Source: Aurantiacibacter xanthus (lineage in GTDB: Bacteria; Pseudomonadota; Alphaproteobacteria; Sphingomonadales; Sphingomonadaceae). Taken from it: DNA of 64,000 nt. Positions 18,460-26,720 of the stretch are shown piece by piece (the first letter of the stretch is position 1; each line of letters begins with the position of its first letter). The translations under genes and the position numbers were made by a program. Location of the stretch: assembly GCF_003584015.1 (NCBI RefSeq), contig NZ_QXFM01000073.1, positions 19,505-83,504 on the forward strand, written 5' to 3'. Below the pieces are notes generated by a model. The model had not been told where the DNA came from. It did not search any database and worked only from the letters and a program-made list of their open reading frames with translations.

Positions 18460-19233
18460 TCAGGCGCCGGGCGCCGGGGCATTGCTGCCCGTGTTGATCA
18501 AGGTGGCCACATCGTCACCCGAACGCAGGATGATCTCGCGCGGCACCCCGTCGAGCACCACCGTATCGCCGCGCACGGCGAAGTTCACCGGGCCTTCCAT
18601 GCCATCGCGGTCTTTCACGAGGATCGCAGGCATCGGTGCGCCCGAGGGCCAGGCGAGGAAGGTCGCCGTGCCGTCGTCGTAAACCTGTTCGGGCAACAAT
18701 CGCTCGACCCCGTCGCTGGTCCAGTCGAAATTGAGCGCGGCGGGGTCGACCACGGCGAGCTGGTCATGCGCGGCGGCGACTTCGAGCGCATTGGGCATCC
18801 GCGACGGGTCGCGCGGCGCGCCGTCGGCCAGCTGCGTCTGCTCAGGTGTTTCCTCCACCGGGTAGGTAAACTTGAGGACATAGACCGGCGTGCGCGTGGT
18901 GGGGCTCGCCACGAGGTCGAATAGATAGGTGCGCTTGTTGGTGACCACCGTCATGTTGGTCGCCGCGCGCGGTTCGAGCGGTTTGACGAACAGCAGGTTC
19001 GCGCGCCGGTTGGGGGTGACCTGCCAGCTCTGCGAATTGCCGATGGCGACGTTCTCGATCGCCTCGTCATCACCGAACTGGATGGTCGACTGCACGTTTA
19101 CGCGACCATTGATCGTGACGACTTCGCTCTCGTTGTAAAAGCGCTCCACGAGGCGCGGATCGGCCTGCGCGGGCAGGGCGACGAGACTGGAGGCCAACAG
19201 GGCCGCGGCGATCGTCGCGCGGGGCATCATCAC
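18460..19233 (-). CDS. virB9: Type IV secretion channel protein VirB9
   Basis: 257 residues with a signal peptide (hydrophobic AAALLASSLVALPAQA). The N-terminal domain fits VirB9/TrbG (RLVERFYNESEVVTI, and WQVTPNRRANLLFVKP), and the C-terminal domain includes FDWTSDG and the late VNFAVRGDTVVLDGV, which resemble the VirB7/VirB10-binding half. It builds the outer-membrane core. Its start overlaps virB6 by 4 bases. No virB7 lipoprotein gene accompanies it, although VirB7 normally stabilises VirB9. Confidence 0.93.
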   Translation of the reverse strand: MMMPRATIAAALLASSLVALPAQADPRLVERFYNESEVVTINGRVNVQSTIQFGDDEAIENVAIGNSQSWQVTPNRRANLLFVKPLEPRAATNMTVVTNKRTYLFDLVASPTTRTPVYVLKFTYPVEETPEQTQLADGAPRDPSRMPNALEVAAAHDQLAVVDPAALNFDWTSDGVERLLPEQVYDDGTATFLAWPSGAPMPAILVKDRDGMEGPVNFAVRGDTVVLDGVPREIILRSGDDVATLINTGSNAPAPGA

Positions 19234-20453
19234 TTATTCTCCGTTGAGCGAATGGGGGCAGACTTGAAGCGGCTGCCGATACCGCGCGCACGGTTGCTCG
19301 TGCCTGACTGACCCGCGGCAAAAGGCGAGACCTGCGCGCCTTGCGTCACCACGCGGGTCTCGCGGGTATGGGTGGAACTGGTGCCGGTGTCGTTGGCGGC
19401 AAGCGGCATGGCCGCGGCTGTGCTGACCCGGATATCGCGCGCCTGCGCGGTGGTGGCGGCAGTGGCCGCAGCCCGGTCGGCGGCAGAGGTGGCGAGCGCC
19501 GGGTTAAGCGGGCTTTGCGCGGGGGCGGATGTGCCGCGCGCACCTTCGTCGGCCTTGTCGCTGGTGGCGAAGCCGAACACGGTCCAGCCTGCCACCATGG
19601 TCGAGGTGACCTTGAGGATCATCGCCATCAGCGCCAGATGCACCGCGCCGATCATGAAGAAGGCCATGGCCGGACGCACGTCGATCTTGCCCGGTGTCTG
19701 TTGCAACGCGGAGAGCACCGGCACCGCCAGCTCCAGCATCAGCGAGCCGCCGAGCACGGCGAACAGCGGGGCCAGCGCCATCAGCACCACGCCCTTGAGC
19801 CAGCCCACGAACAGCCCGCGCGTGCCGGTGAACAGCGCCATCACGATGAAGATCGGCCCCAGCCCCATCAGGATCGCCAGCGCGATCTTGCAGGTGGCGA
19901 GCACGCCCACCGTGCCGAGCAGCAGCATGGTGCCGCCGCTCCACAACAGCCCCGGCGGCGAGAAGATCGAGGTGTCGTTCGCCATCGCATCGCCGCCCGA
20001 GATGTCCATCAGCGCGAGCATGACCGAGTCGAGCTTGTCGGCGAAGATGGTGCTGGCCGAGCCGTGGGTGCCCATCAGCAGCGTGGCGATCTCGTCGGGC
20101 GCGCCGACCGCGAGGTTCCAGAACACGCTCTGGAACGCGACCCAGCTGGTGGCGAAGGTGATCACCAGCACCAGCGTCACCATGCGCGGGGTCAGCGAGG
20201 ACAGGCCAAGCCGCGTGCGCCCGGTAATCAGCGCGAAGCCGAGGAAGGCGATCCAGATCGTCAGCATCGCCGTCAGCACCGGGCCGAGCGTGCCCTCGGC
20301 GCTGAACAGGCGGTTGAAGGCGGCCTGCGCCATGCTCGATGCCGCGCAGTCGACGCCCCGCAGGCTCGCGCCGATGCCTGCACCCACGCCGTCCATGGCG
20401 CGCATGCATTCGGTGCTCACGCTGGCGGCGGAGATGGCGAAGGCGGCGCTCAT
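19230..20453 (-). CDS. virB6: Type IV secretion inner-membrane protein VirB6/TrbL
   Basis: 407 residues with five or more hydrophobic membrane segments between about residues 60 and 290, such as LTAMLTIWIAFLGFALI and MVTLVLVITFATSWVAF. The last 110 residues are soluble and rich in Ala, Thr and Ser. This is the VirB6/TrbL layout: a polytopic inner-membrane channel component. It overlaps virB4 and virB9 by 4 bases each. The family is weakly conserved, so the assignment leans on topology and position. Confidence 0.88.
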   Translation of the reverse strand: MSAAFAISAASVSTECMRAMDGVGAGIGASLRGVDCAASSMAQAAFNRLFSAEGTLGPVLTAMLTIWIAFLGFALITGRTRLGLSSLTPRMVTLVLVITFATSWVAFQSVFWNLAVGAPDEIATLLMGTHGSASTIFADKLDSVMLALMDISGGDAMANDTSIFSPPGLLWSGGTMLLLGTVGVLATCKIALAILMGLGPIFIVMALFTGTRGLFVGWLKGVVLMALAPLFAVLGGSLMLELAVPVLSALQQTPGKIDVRPAMAFFMIGAVHLALMAMILKVTSTMVAGWTVFGFATSDKADEGARGTSAPAQSPLNPALATSAADRAAATAATTAQARDIRVSTAAAMPLAANDTGTSSTHTRETRVVTQGAQVSPFAAGQSGTSNRARGIGSRFKSAPIRSTENK

Positions 20454-22885
20454 TCGGCGGCTTCCCAGCTCAGGCTTTCGGCCTCGCTCGCCTCGGCGCG
20501 GTAGTCAGCCGAGCCGGGCCACGGGCGGTTGGTGAGCGCCGGATACCACTGCGCCGGATCGTTGCCGACCGCCTCGCGCAGCAGATCGAGCCGCCGCACG
20601 GTGCTTTCGCGGCCCGACAGCATGGCGATGACCTCGGGCGCACCCGACAGATCGAGCCGCACCACCACGCTGGCATCGGGCTGGCGCACGAGGAAGCAGC
20701 GCGAGTGCGCGGGCAGGCTGCGGATCAGCGCCAGCTCGTGCTCGGTGAGGCCGAAGCCCTCGCAATAGTCCTCGGGCCGCGCGCGGCTGTTGGGCATGAA
20801 CACCATGGTCGCGGTCTGCTCGACCAGCGCGGTGCTGATCTTGCTGTCGAGCGCATCGCGCGCCGACTGCGTGGCGAAACCGACCAGCGCGTTGCGTTTG
20901 CGCAGCGTCTTCAGCCAGTCGCGGATGCGCGCGGCGAAGATCTCGTCGTCGAGCGCCTTCCAGCCCTCGTCGATCAGGATCATCGTTGGCTTGCCGTCGA
21001 GCCGCTCGTCGATGCGCTGGAACAGGTACATCATCGTGGGCGTGCGCAGGCGCGGGTTGTCGAGCAGCGCGGTCATGTCGAAGCCCATCACCCGCGTGGA
21101 AAGGTCGAGCTTGTCGGCGGCGTTGTCGAACAGCCAGGCGAATTCGCCGTCCTCGATCCAGGCCGAGAGGCGGTCGGCCAGATCGCCCGGCTGCGGACGG
21201 CGGCTGCCGCTCAGCAGCTCGCGGAAATAGCGCAGACGGCGTAGGCTCGGGGCATTGCCATAGGCGGCATCGACGGCGGCGGCGATCAGGCCGTTTTCCT
21301 CCGGCCCGTCGGCCTTGAGCAGCACTGCAAGCCAGTCGCGCAGGAAGGCGCGGTTTGCCGGCGTGTCGGGCATGGCCAGCGGATTGAAGCCCGTGGGTTC
21401 GCCCGCGTGGATGCGCTCGTAAGAGCCGCCGATGCCGCGAATGAACAGCTCGGCACCGCGATCCTTGTCGAACAGGATCGTGCGCGGGGCGAACTTCTGC
21501 GCCTGTGCAGCGAGGAAGTTCATCACCACGGTCTTGCCCGAACCCGACGGCCCGATGACCGAGAAATTGCCGAGGTCGCCGTGATGGAAGTTGAAGAAGA
21601 ACGGCGTGGCGCTGGTGGTTTGCAGCAGCGTGACCGCCTCGCCCCAGTGGTTGCCCTCGGCCTGCCCGAGCGCGAAGCCGTGGAACGAGCCGAAGCCCGC
21701 CATATTGGCGGTGGAGATCAGCGCGCGGCGCACGAGGTATCCTTCGTTGCCGGGGAACTGGCCCCAGAAGGCGGGTTCGAGATTGGTATCCTCGCGCACG
21801 GCAATCGCGCCAGTGTCGGCCAGCGCGGCGGCGACCGAGGCACTGGCGTCGTCGAGCCGGGCGAGGTCGCGTTCGCGCACCAGCACGGTGAGGTGATGAT
21901 CGCCGAACCCGACCGAGCCTGCGCCCAGTTCGTCGCGCGCGGCCATCATGTCCAGGCGTTCTGCCTGCGCCTCCTCGTCCGCCGAGCGCAGACGGCGGAT
22001 CGCAAGGTCGATCTTCTCGCGCGCGGTCTGCCGCTCCTGCGGGGCGAAGCTTTCGGTCACGACCATCTCGAACGGCAGTCGCAACATGGCGTCGAGCAGG
22101 CCGGGGCTGGTCGCCTCGGGATAGTCCTTGAGGCTGAGGATCGACGAGAAATCGGCCCCCTGCGCGCCGCGCAGTTCCATCGCGTCGAGCCCGAAGGAGG
22201 CGCGGCGATAGGGCAGCATATTGCCCACATCGGTGTCGTCCTCGGGGCGGCGCACCGGGCGCATCTCGCCATTGTAAAGCGCTGAGAGAAGTTCGAGCAG
22301 TTCGTTGTTGGTGGCCCCGCTGTGGCCGACATAGTCGCCGAGCGGCTGCGCGCCGTAATCACCCAGCGAGGCGGCCAGCGCCTGCACCGCCGCGCGCAAG
22401 CTGCGCAGGTCTTTCGGATCGACCGCCTCGGCTTCGCCCTTACGGCCCTTGAGCATTTTGCTGACCCGCTCGGCGAGACCCGCCTTGCCGCGCGCGGGAC
22501 GACGCACGAGGGTGATGAACTGGTCGTTCACGAACAGCGAGCCGGACGACAGCTTCTCGCGCCACGCCTTGTCGATATGCGCCGAGAGCGGATCGGGGAA
22601 CCGCGCCTCCAGCTCCACGCTCACCCTCCGGCGGATCACGTGGTGATAGAGCACAAACCGCGCATCGAGGTTCGAGCGCAGCATCACCTCGCGCGTGGCG
22701 GAATGGGCGTTAAGCGCGTCTGTGTCCTCGGTCTCGAACAGCAGGCCGGGCACCTGCAGCGCGGCCATCAGCGAACCGTCGCGCAGCAGCAGTGTGCCCG
22801 CGTCGACGAGGCGCGCATAGGGCAGGCGGTCTCCCGCCTGCGCTTCCTTCGCGCTCCATGCCGCGGCTCCCAGCCATTTGCTCAT
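20450..22885 (-). CDS. virB4: Type IV secretion ATPase VirB4
   Basis: 811 residues from ATG 22885, which has GGAG 9 bases ahead; an upstream in-frame ATG at 22900 lacks this. Walker A is VIGPSGSGKTVV and Walker B is MILIDEGWKAL, with the CagE/TrbE N-terminal domain before them. It is the largest and most conserved T4SS ATPase, located on the inner membrane. It overlaps virB6 by 4 bases and follows virB3 by 45. Confidence 0.96.
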   Translation of the reverse strand: MSKWLGAAAWSAKEAQAGDRLPYARLVDAGTLLLRDGSLMAALQVPGLLFETEDTDALNAHSATREVMLRSNLDARFVLYHHVIRRRVSVELEARFPDPLSAHIDKAWREKLSSGSLFVNDQFITLVRRPARGKAGLAERVSKMLKGRKGEAEAVDPKDLRSLRAAVQALAASLGDYGAQPLGDYVGHSGATNNELLELLSALYNGEMRPVRRPEDDTDVGNMLPYRRASFGLDAMELRGAQGADFSSILSLKDYPEATSPGLLDAMLRLPFEMVVTESFAPQERQTAREKIDLAIRRLRSADEEAQAERLDMMAARDELGAGSVGFGDHHLTVLVRERDLARLDDASASVAAALADTGAIAVREDTNLEPAFWGQFPGNEGYLVRRALISTANMAGFGSFHGFALGQAEGNHWGEAVTLLQTTSATPFFFNFHHGDLGNFSVIGPSGSGKTVVMNFLAAQAQKFAPRTILFDKDRGAELFIRGIGGSYERIHAGEPTGFNPLAMPDTPANRAFLRDWLAVLLKADGPEENGLIAAAVDAAYGNAPSLRRLRYFRELLSGSRRPQPGDLADRLSAWIEDGEFAWLFDNAADKLDLSTRVMGFDMTALLDNPRLRTPTMMYLFQRIDERLDGKPTMILIDEGWKALDDEIFAARIRDWLKTLRKRNALVGFATQSARDALDSKISTALVEQTATMVFMPNSRARPEDYCEGFGLTEHELALIRSLPAHSRCFLVRQPDASVVVRLDLSGAPEVIAMLSGRESTVRRLDLLREAVGNDPAQWYPALTNRPWPGSADYRAEASEAESLSWEAAE

Positions 22886-22930
22886 TCGTCGTCGCTCCAT
22901 GCCGCCACTTGCTGGCGGGCTAAGGCGCGC

Positions 22931-23212
22931 TCAGGCTGCGTAGGAATTGCAGCCCCAGCGCTTGTAGTTCTTGACCCGCGGACACTTCGAAACCTTGGTC
23001 AGCCAGAGGTCGAAAATGCGCGGCTCGCGCAGGCACGCGAAATAGCCGATTGCGTGCATGATCAGCGGGATCGGCAGGATCCAGAAGCTCTTGAGGATCA
23101 GGAACGCCTCGGTGGTAACCAGCGCGTTGATCACGAAGAAGTTCAGCGTCACGCCCGCAAACATCTGCGGCCGGGTCAGCGCGCGGTGAACGCGGGAGCG
23201 GGCGAGCTGCAT
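22931..23212 (-). CDS. virB3: Type IV secretion protein VirB3
   Basis: 93 residues. The ATG at 23212 shares one base with the virB2 stop (TGATG), so the start is fixed by coupling. It contains the VirB3 pattern: a short basic N terminus (SRVHRALTRPQMFAGV), two hydrophobic stretches, and LREPRIFDLWL. It is a small inner-membrane partner of VirB4. The C-terminal 20 residues hold two cysteines, unusual in such a short protein. Confidence 0.93.
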   Translation of the reverse strand: MQLARSRVHRALTRPQMFAGVTLNFFVINALVTTEAFLILKSFWILPIPLIMHAIGYFACLREPRIFDLWLTKVSKCPRVKNYKRWGCNSYAA

Positions 23213-23502
23213 CAGCCTGCCGCGCCCTGAATACCGGCCACGATCGAGCCCGCGCCGAAGATGATGAACACGCCGATGATCACGGTCGCGCCGAAGCGCC
23301 AGTTCATCCGGCCCGTCAGCATCATGAAGCCGACTGCCGCCACGGCCATCACCGCCACCGTGGTCGCGACCGTGCCGAGCATGGTCTGCTGCATCCAAGA
23401 AAACGCGTTGTTGATCGGCGAGGAGCCGGCCGGGTCCTGCGCAAAGGCAGCCGAAGGAACAAGCAGGGTGGCAAGCGCGGCGATACGGGCAATGAACGAC
23501 AT
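23212..23502 (-). CDS. virB2: Type IV secretion major pilin VirB2/TrbC
   Basis: 96 residues with a signal peptide (LATLLVPSAAFAQ) and two membrane helices in the mature part, the second within RFGATVIIGVFIIFGAG. This is the VirB2/TrbC pilin layout. It forms the pilus subunit of the secretion system. Two bases separate it from virB1 upstream. Confidence 0.92.
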   Translation of the reverse strand: MSFIARIAALATLLVPSAAFAQDPAGSSPINNAFSWMQQTMLGTVATTVAVMAVAAVGFMMLTGRMNWRFGATVIIGVFIIFGAGSIVAGIQGAAG

Positions 23503-23504
23503 GG

Positions 23505-24158
23505 TTACTCAGAACTCCGGGAATGGTTGGCGAGGCGGCCCATGATGGCGGCCACATATTGCTGCGTTTCGCGAATGCGCGGAATGCCGCCCGCGCGCAT
23601 CACACGCCCCGGTCCGGCATTGTAAGCGGCGAGCGCCTTTTCGAGATTGCCGTCGAAGCGGTCGAGCTGTTCGCGCAGATAGCGCGCGCCGCCTTCGAGG
23701 TTGGCAAAGGGATCGCCCGCATCGACGCCGAGATAGCGCGCGGTGCCGGGCATCAACTGGGCAAGGCCCTGCGCGCCGACGGGGCTGCGGGCATTGGCGC
23801 GCCAGCGGCTCTCCTGCCACACCAGCGCCTCGATGAGGGCTGGGGAAAGGTCGAAACGGGCGGCCAGTTCGGCGACCTTGGCGGCATAGGCCAGCGGCAC
23901 GTCATCGTCGTGCAGCGCCGGGTCTGCGACCGCGCTTTCGGGCACGAGGGCGGAAATCTCTGCAGGAACCTGCACGGGGGCGGGAACCATCGCGTAGCTC
24001 GCGGATAGATCCTGCGAAGCGGCCACGGCCATGGCAGGCCCGGCAACCCAACGCGCTTCGCCCGCTGCGCCCACTTCGAGGACGTCGGCATGGGCCGGCG
24101 CTGCACCGACCGCGATCACCAAGGCAGTTGCCGACAAAGTCAGCGCGCGCAGAATCAT
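23505..24158 (-). CDS. virB1: Lytic transglycosylase VirB1
   Basis: 217 residues from ATG 24158, which follows GGAGGG at 5-6 bases; an earlier in-frame start at 24182 adds eight residues. A signal peptide ends near AHA. The SLT-type domain occupies the C-terminal half: ALVWQESRW holds the catalytic Glu, followed by SPVGAQGLAQLMPGTA and ALAAYNAGPG. It opens peptidoglycan for assembly of the secretion channel and is the first gene of the operon. Confidence 0.93.
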   Translation of the reverse strand: MILRALTLSATALVIAVGAAPAHADVLEVGAAGEARWVAGPAMAVAASQDLSASYAMVPAPVQVPAEISALVPESAVADPALHDDDVPLAYAAKVAELAARFDLSPALIEALVWQESRWRANARSPVGAQGLAQLMPGTARYLGVDAGDPFANLEGGARYLREQLDRFDGNLEKALAAYNAGPGRVMRAGGIPRIRETQQYVAAIMGRLANHSRSSE

Positions 24159-24240
24159 CCGTACCCTCCGAAGCGCCCCCAATGCTTACAATAGATGACA
24201 ACCGCGTGACACAGTAAAGGCCCCTGCGGTAAATGCATCG

Positions 24241-24278
24241 AAAAGCCCCGCCGGGCACCATGGCACGGCGGGGCTTTT
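24241..24278. terminator. Bidirectional intrinsic terminator
   Basis: A 13-bp perfect stem (arms 24241-24253 and 24266-24278) with A4 at one end and T4 at the other. It ends the minus-strand TPR gene transcript and lies upstream of virB1, so the virB operon must have its own promoter between here and 24158. Confidence 0.85.
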
Positions 24279-24337
24279 GAAGTCCGGCCGACAACTCCGC
24301 CAGGGCGGGCGTCGATACGGTATTATACAATAGCGGC

Positions 24338-24712
24338 TTAGTTCATCGCCACGGCGGACTGTTCGAGCGTACGCAGCGCGAGGCGTGCGGCAGCGCGCGA
24401 ATCGATCCACTCGCCGTCGGCCAGTTCGAGCTGGTAACGCACATCGGAGCGGGCGGCGGCGCGATAGTAGCCGGCGGCCTTGTCCTTGTCGCCGCGCACG
24501 GCCCAGGCCGAGCCGAGGTTGATCAGTAGAGCCGGGTCTTCCGGGTTCTGCGCGAGGTTCGCTTCGAGGCGGGCGATGGCGGCATCGGTCTCGCCCTGCG
24601 TCAGCTCCTCGTAGGCGGCGTCGCGGTGTTGGTCGGTGTTCATACCGGCCATCATGGCGGCGGGGGCGGCCTGTGCCATCATCAGCGCGACGGCTGCTTG
24701 CAATACGATCAT
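24338..24712 (-). CDS. Secreted TPR-repeat protein
   Basis: 124 residues from ATG 24712, which has GGGAGA 6 bases ahead. A short signal peptide (VLQAAVALMMAQAAPAA) leads into about two tetratricopeptide-type helical pairs, visible as GETDAAIARLEANLAQNPEDPALLINLGSAW and GDKDKAAGYYRAAARS-like spacing. TPR proteins act as scaffolds for protein-protein contact. It is divergent from the lipoprotein/receptor pair across a 286-base gap carrying Pho-box-like repeats, which suggests shared control. Confidence 0.85.
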   Translation of the reverse strand: MIVLQAAVALMMAQAAPAAMMAGMNTDQHRDAAYEELTQGETDAAIARLEANLAQNPEDPALLINLGSAWAVRGDKDKAAGYYRAAARSDVRYQLELADGEWIDSRAAARLALRTLEQSAVAMN

Positions 24713-24775
24713 TCTCAATCTCCCAAACTGTGAATGACCGAAGAATGCGATTCGCCCGGCAGAAATGCAATGAAA

Positions 24776-24793
24776 CTGTCATTTTGTCACAAA
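24776..24793 (+). promoter_or_regulatory. Weak Pho-box-like site
   Basis: CTGTCAT followed after four bases by TCACAAA; the first heptamer is a perfect PHO half-site, the second is poor. It lies 64 bases upstream of the TPR gene start. A further CTGTCAC half-site occurs at 24918-24924. Confidence 0.35.
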
Positions 24794-24850
24794 TATGAAA
24801 CCTTCGGTTTTGCGGCGGCATTTCTGGCGCATTTCTGCGGTTCGCCGGCT

Positions 24851-24890
24851 GCATGACGGGCCTGTCACCTGGCTGTCGTCTGACGATCAC
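24851..24890 (+). promoter_or_regulatory. Pho-box-like array of phased heptamers
   Basis: Four heptamers with four-base spacers: GCATGAC, CTGTCAC, CTGTCGT, CGATCAC. The middle pair (24862-24879) fits the PHO-box pattern CTGTCAY-N4-CTGTCAY with one change. It lies 109 bases upstream of the lipoprotein start. PhoB dimers bind such 11-base-periodic direct repeats when phosphate is low. Confidence 0.6.
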
Positions 24891-24998
24891 AATTTAATCG
24901 AGCCCTTTGCAAACAAACTGTCACGCGACGCTCCTAGCGAGCGAGCCGCGACTTAATTCGCACTCCTGATTCTCGGTTTTTTGAGGGGACCGTTCGCT

Positions 24999-26627
24999 GT
25001 GACTAACCTTTCTCGCTCGCTCATCATCGGCACCAGCGTGCTGGCTCTGGCCGCTTGCGGTCCTGAACAAATTGCTTCGCCGGGCACCGGCTCCGTCAAT
25101 ATCGACTATACCGACAACTCGGTGACCAACCCGACGCCGACCCCGAGCTCCTCGCCCGTCGTTGCCGCAGGCGATTGCCCGACCCTGACTGCCGACGGTT
25201 CGGTTGCCCTAACCAACGACGGTACCGTATCCGGCCCGACCGGCTCCTACCGTGTCTGCACCCTGCCGGGCCTGATCACCAAGTCGGTGACCCTGCCGAA
25301 GCTCTCGGGCGTGCTCTATCGCATGAACGGTCGCGTAAATGTCGGCTGCGACGGTGGCCCGGTCGCTCCGACCAATTACACCTCGACGACTGTCGGATGT
25401 AGCACTCCGCTGAACGCCGATACCAACGTCACGCTCACGATCGAACCCGGCGTGATTCTCTATGGTGAGAAGGGTGCGTCCTGGCTCGCCGTAAACCGCG
25501 GTAACAAGATCCACGCCGTGGGTACGCCGAGCAAGCCGATCATCTTCACCAGCTTCGAAAACGTAGCTGGTGTGAACAACGAAAACACGGGCGGCAGTCA
25601 GTGGGGTGGTGTTGTGCTGCTCGGCCGTGCGACCATTACCGATTGCGAACTCGGTACGGTCGGCGGAACCGGCGCTGGTGCATGCCAGCGCAGCACGGAA
25701 GGCTCGACAGACCCAGCGCAGTTCGGCGGCAATGACGACACCTACAATGCTGGCAGCATGGAATATGTGCAGCTCCGCTATTCGGGCTTCGCGCTTTCCA
25801 CCAATAAGGAACTGCAGGCGCTGACCCCCTCGGGCGTCGGCACCGGCACCACGCTCAGCCACATTCAGTCGCACCGTTCGTCGGACGATGGTGCCGAATT
25901 CTTCGGCGGCAAGGTCAACATGAGCTACTACATCGCCACCGGCGCTGATGACGATAGCCTCGACGTCGACACCGGAGCCCGTCTGAACGTGCAGTACGCG
26001 CTGCTGCTGCCGGTCCCGGGCCAAGGCGATGCGCTGATGGAAATCGACTCCAACGGCAACGAAGGTAACACTCCGCGCACCAACCTCCAGGTCGTGAACT
26101 TCCTCGCGTATCAGCCGCAGACCAGTTCGAACAACGAAGGCAACGACAAGGCCGCAGTGCTGTTCCGCGGCAACGCGGATGTGACGCTCTACAACGGTGC
26201 GATCATCGCACCGCAGAACGAGTGCATCCGCATGACGGCGAACACCACCGCTGCCAACCGTGCCACGCTGACCGCGCGCTCGGTTGCCCTGCAGTGCTCG
26301 GGCACCGGCGATGCCAAGTACATCGGCGACGGTTCGGGCGATGCCTTCACCGCCGCTCAGGTGCGCGGCTTCATCACCGGCGATGCTTCGAACAAGGAAG
26401 ACTTCACCAACACGCTGACCGGCACCTTCTTCAACGGTTCTAACGAAGATGGCGTCGCAGTCACCAGCGCAACGGGCCTGTCGTCCTTCTTCGTGGAGCT
26501 CAGCCCCAACCACATCGGTGCGGCCTGGACCGGCAATGCCGACTGGTACAAGGGCTGGACCTGCAACAGCAGCATCGCGAACTTCGGGGCTTCCTCGACG
26601 GCTTGCACCTCGCTGCCGACGACCTGA
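24999..26627 (+). CDS. Surface lipoprotein with beta-helix-like repeats
   Basis: 542 residues from GTG 24999, with GAGGGG 10 bases ahead (an upstream TTG at 24981 is also in frame). It has a lipobox LAAC with Cys at about residue 20, then a Pro/Thr/Ser linker. The rest resembles a right-handed beta-helix: IEPGVILYGEKG, GSQWGGVVLLGRA, and the DDGAEFFGG / DDDSLDVDTGA pair typical of a widespread secreted family seen beside TonB-dependent receptors. Acidic clusters suggest calcium. The enzymatic role is unknown. It is followed by a strong hairpin and then a TonB-dependent receptor, arguing for a lipoprotein-receptor pair that captures a ligand at the cell surface. Confidence 0.82.
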   Translation: MTNLSRSLIIGTSVLALAACGPEQIASPGTGSVNIDYTDNSVTNPTPTPSSSPVVAAGDCPTLTADGSVALTNDGTVSGPTGSYRVCTLPGLITKSVTLPKLSGVLYRMNGRVNVGCDGGPVAPTNYTSTTVGCSTPLNADTNVTLTIEPGVILYGEKGASWLAVNRGNKIHAVGTPSKPIIFTSFENVAGVNNENTGGSQWGGVVLLGRATITDCELGTVGGTGAGACQRSTEGSTDPAQFGGNDDTYNAGSMEYVQLRYSGFALSTNKELQALTPSGVGTGTTLSHIQSHRSSDDGAEFFGGKVNMSYYIATGADDDSLDVDTGARLNVQYALLLPVPGQGDALMEIDSNGNEGNTPRTNLQVVNFLAYQPQTSSNNEGNDKAAVLFRGNADVTLYNGAIIAPQNECIRMTANTTAANRATLTARSVALQCSGTGDAKYIGDGSGDAFTAAQVRGFITGDASNKEDFTNTLTGTFFNGSNEDGVAVTSATGLSSFFVELSPNHIGAAWTGNADWYKGWTCNSSIANFGASSTACTSLPTT

Positions 26628-26650
26628 GCGGCTGCCTGACGTGAATACTG

Positions 26651-26680
26651 CGGGGGCAGCCGCTCTGCCGGCTGCCCCCG
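26651..26680 (+). terminator. Intercistronic hairpin between lipoprotein and receptor
   Basis: A perfect 12-bp GC-rich stem (26651-26662 with 26669-26680) and 6-base loop, followed by TTCATGC rather than a U run. It probably weakens read-through or protects the upstream mRNA, so that the lipoprotein is made in excess of the receptor. Confidence 0.6.
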
Positions 26681-26720
26681 TTCATGCATCCAATGCACTA
26701 TTGATTTCAGGAGACCTCGG

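Noticed and set aside
18434..19233. Hidden virB7 or virB8 between virB6, virB9 and virB10
   Set aside because: Genes overlap or are separated by 25 bases or fewer; no room for either, and no lipobox peptide is present.
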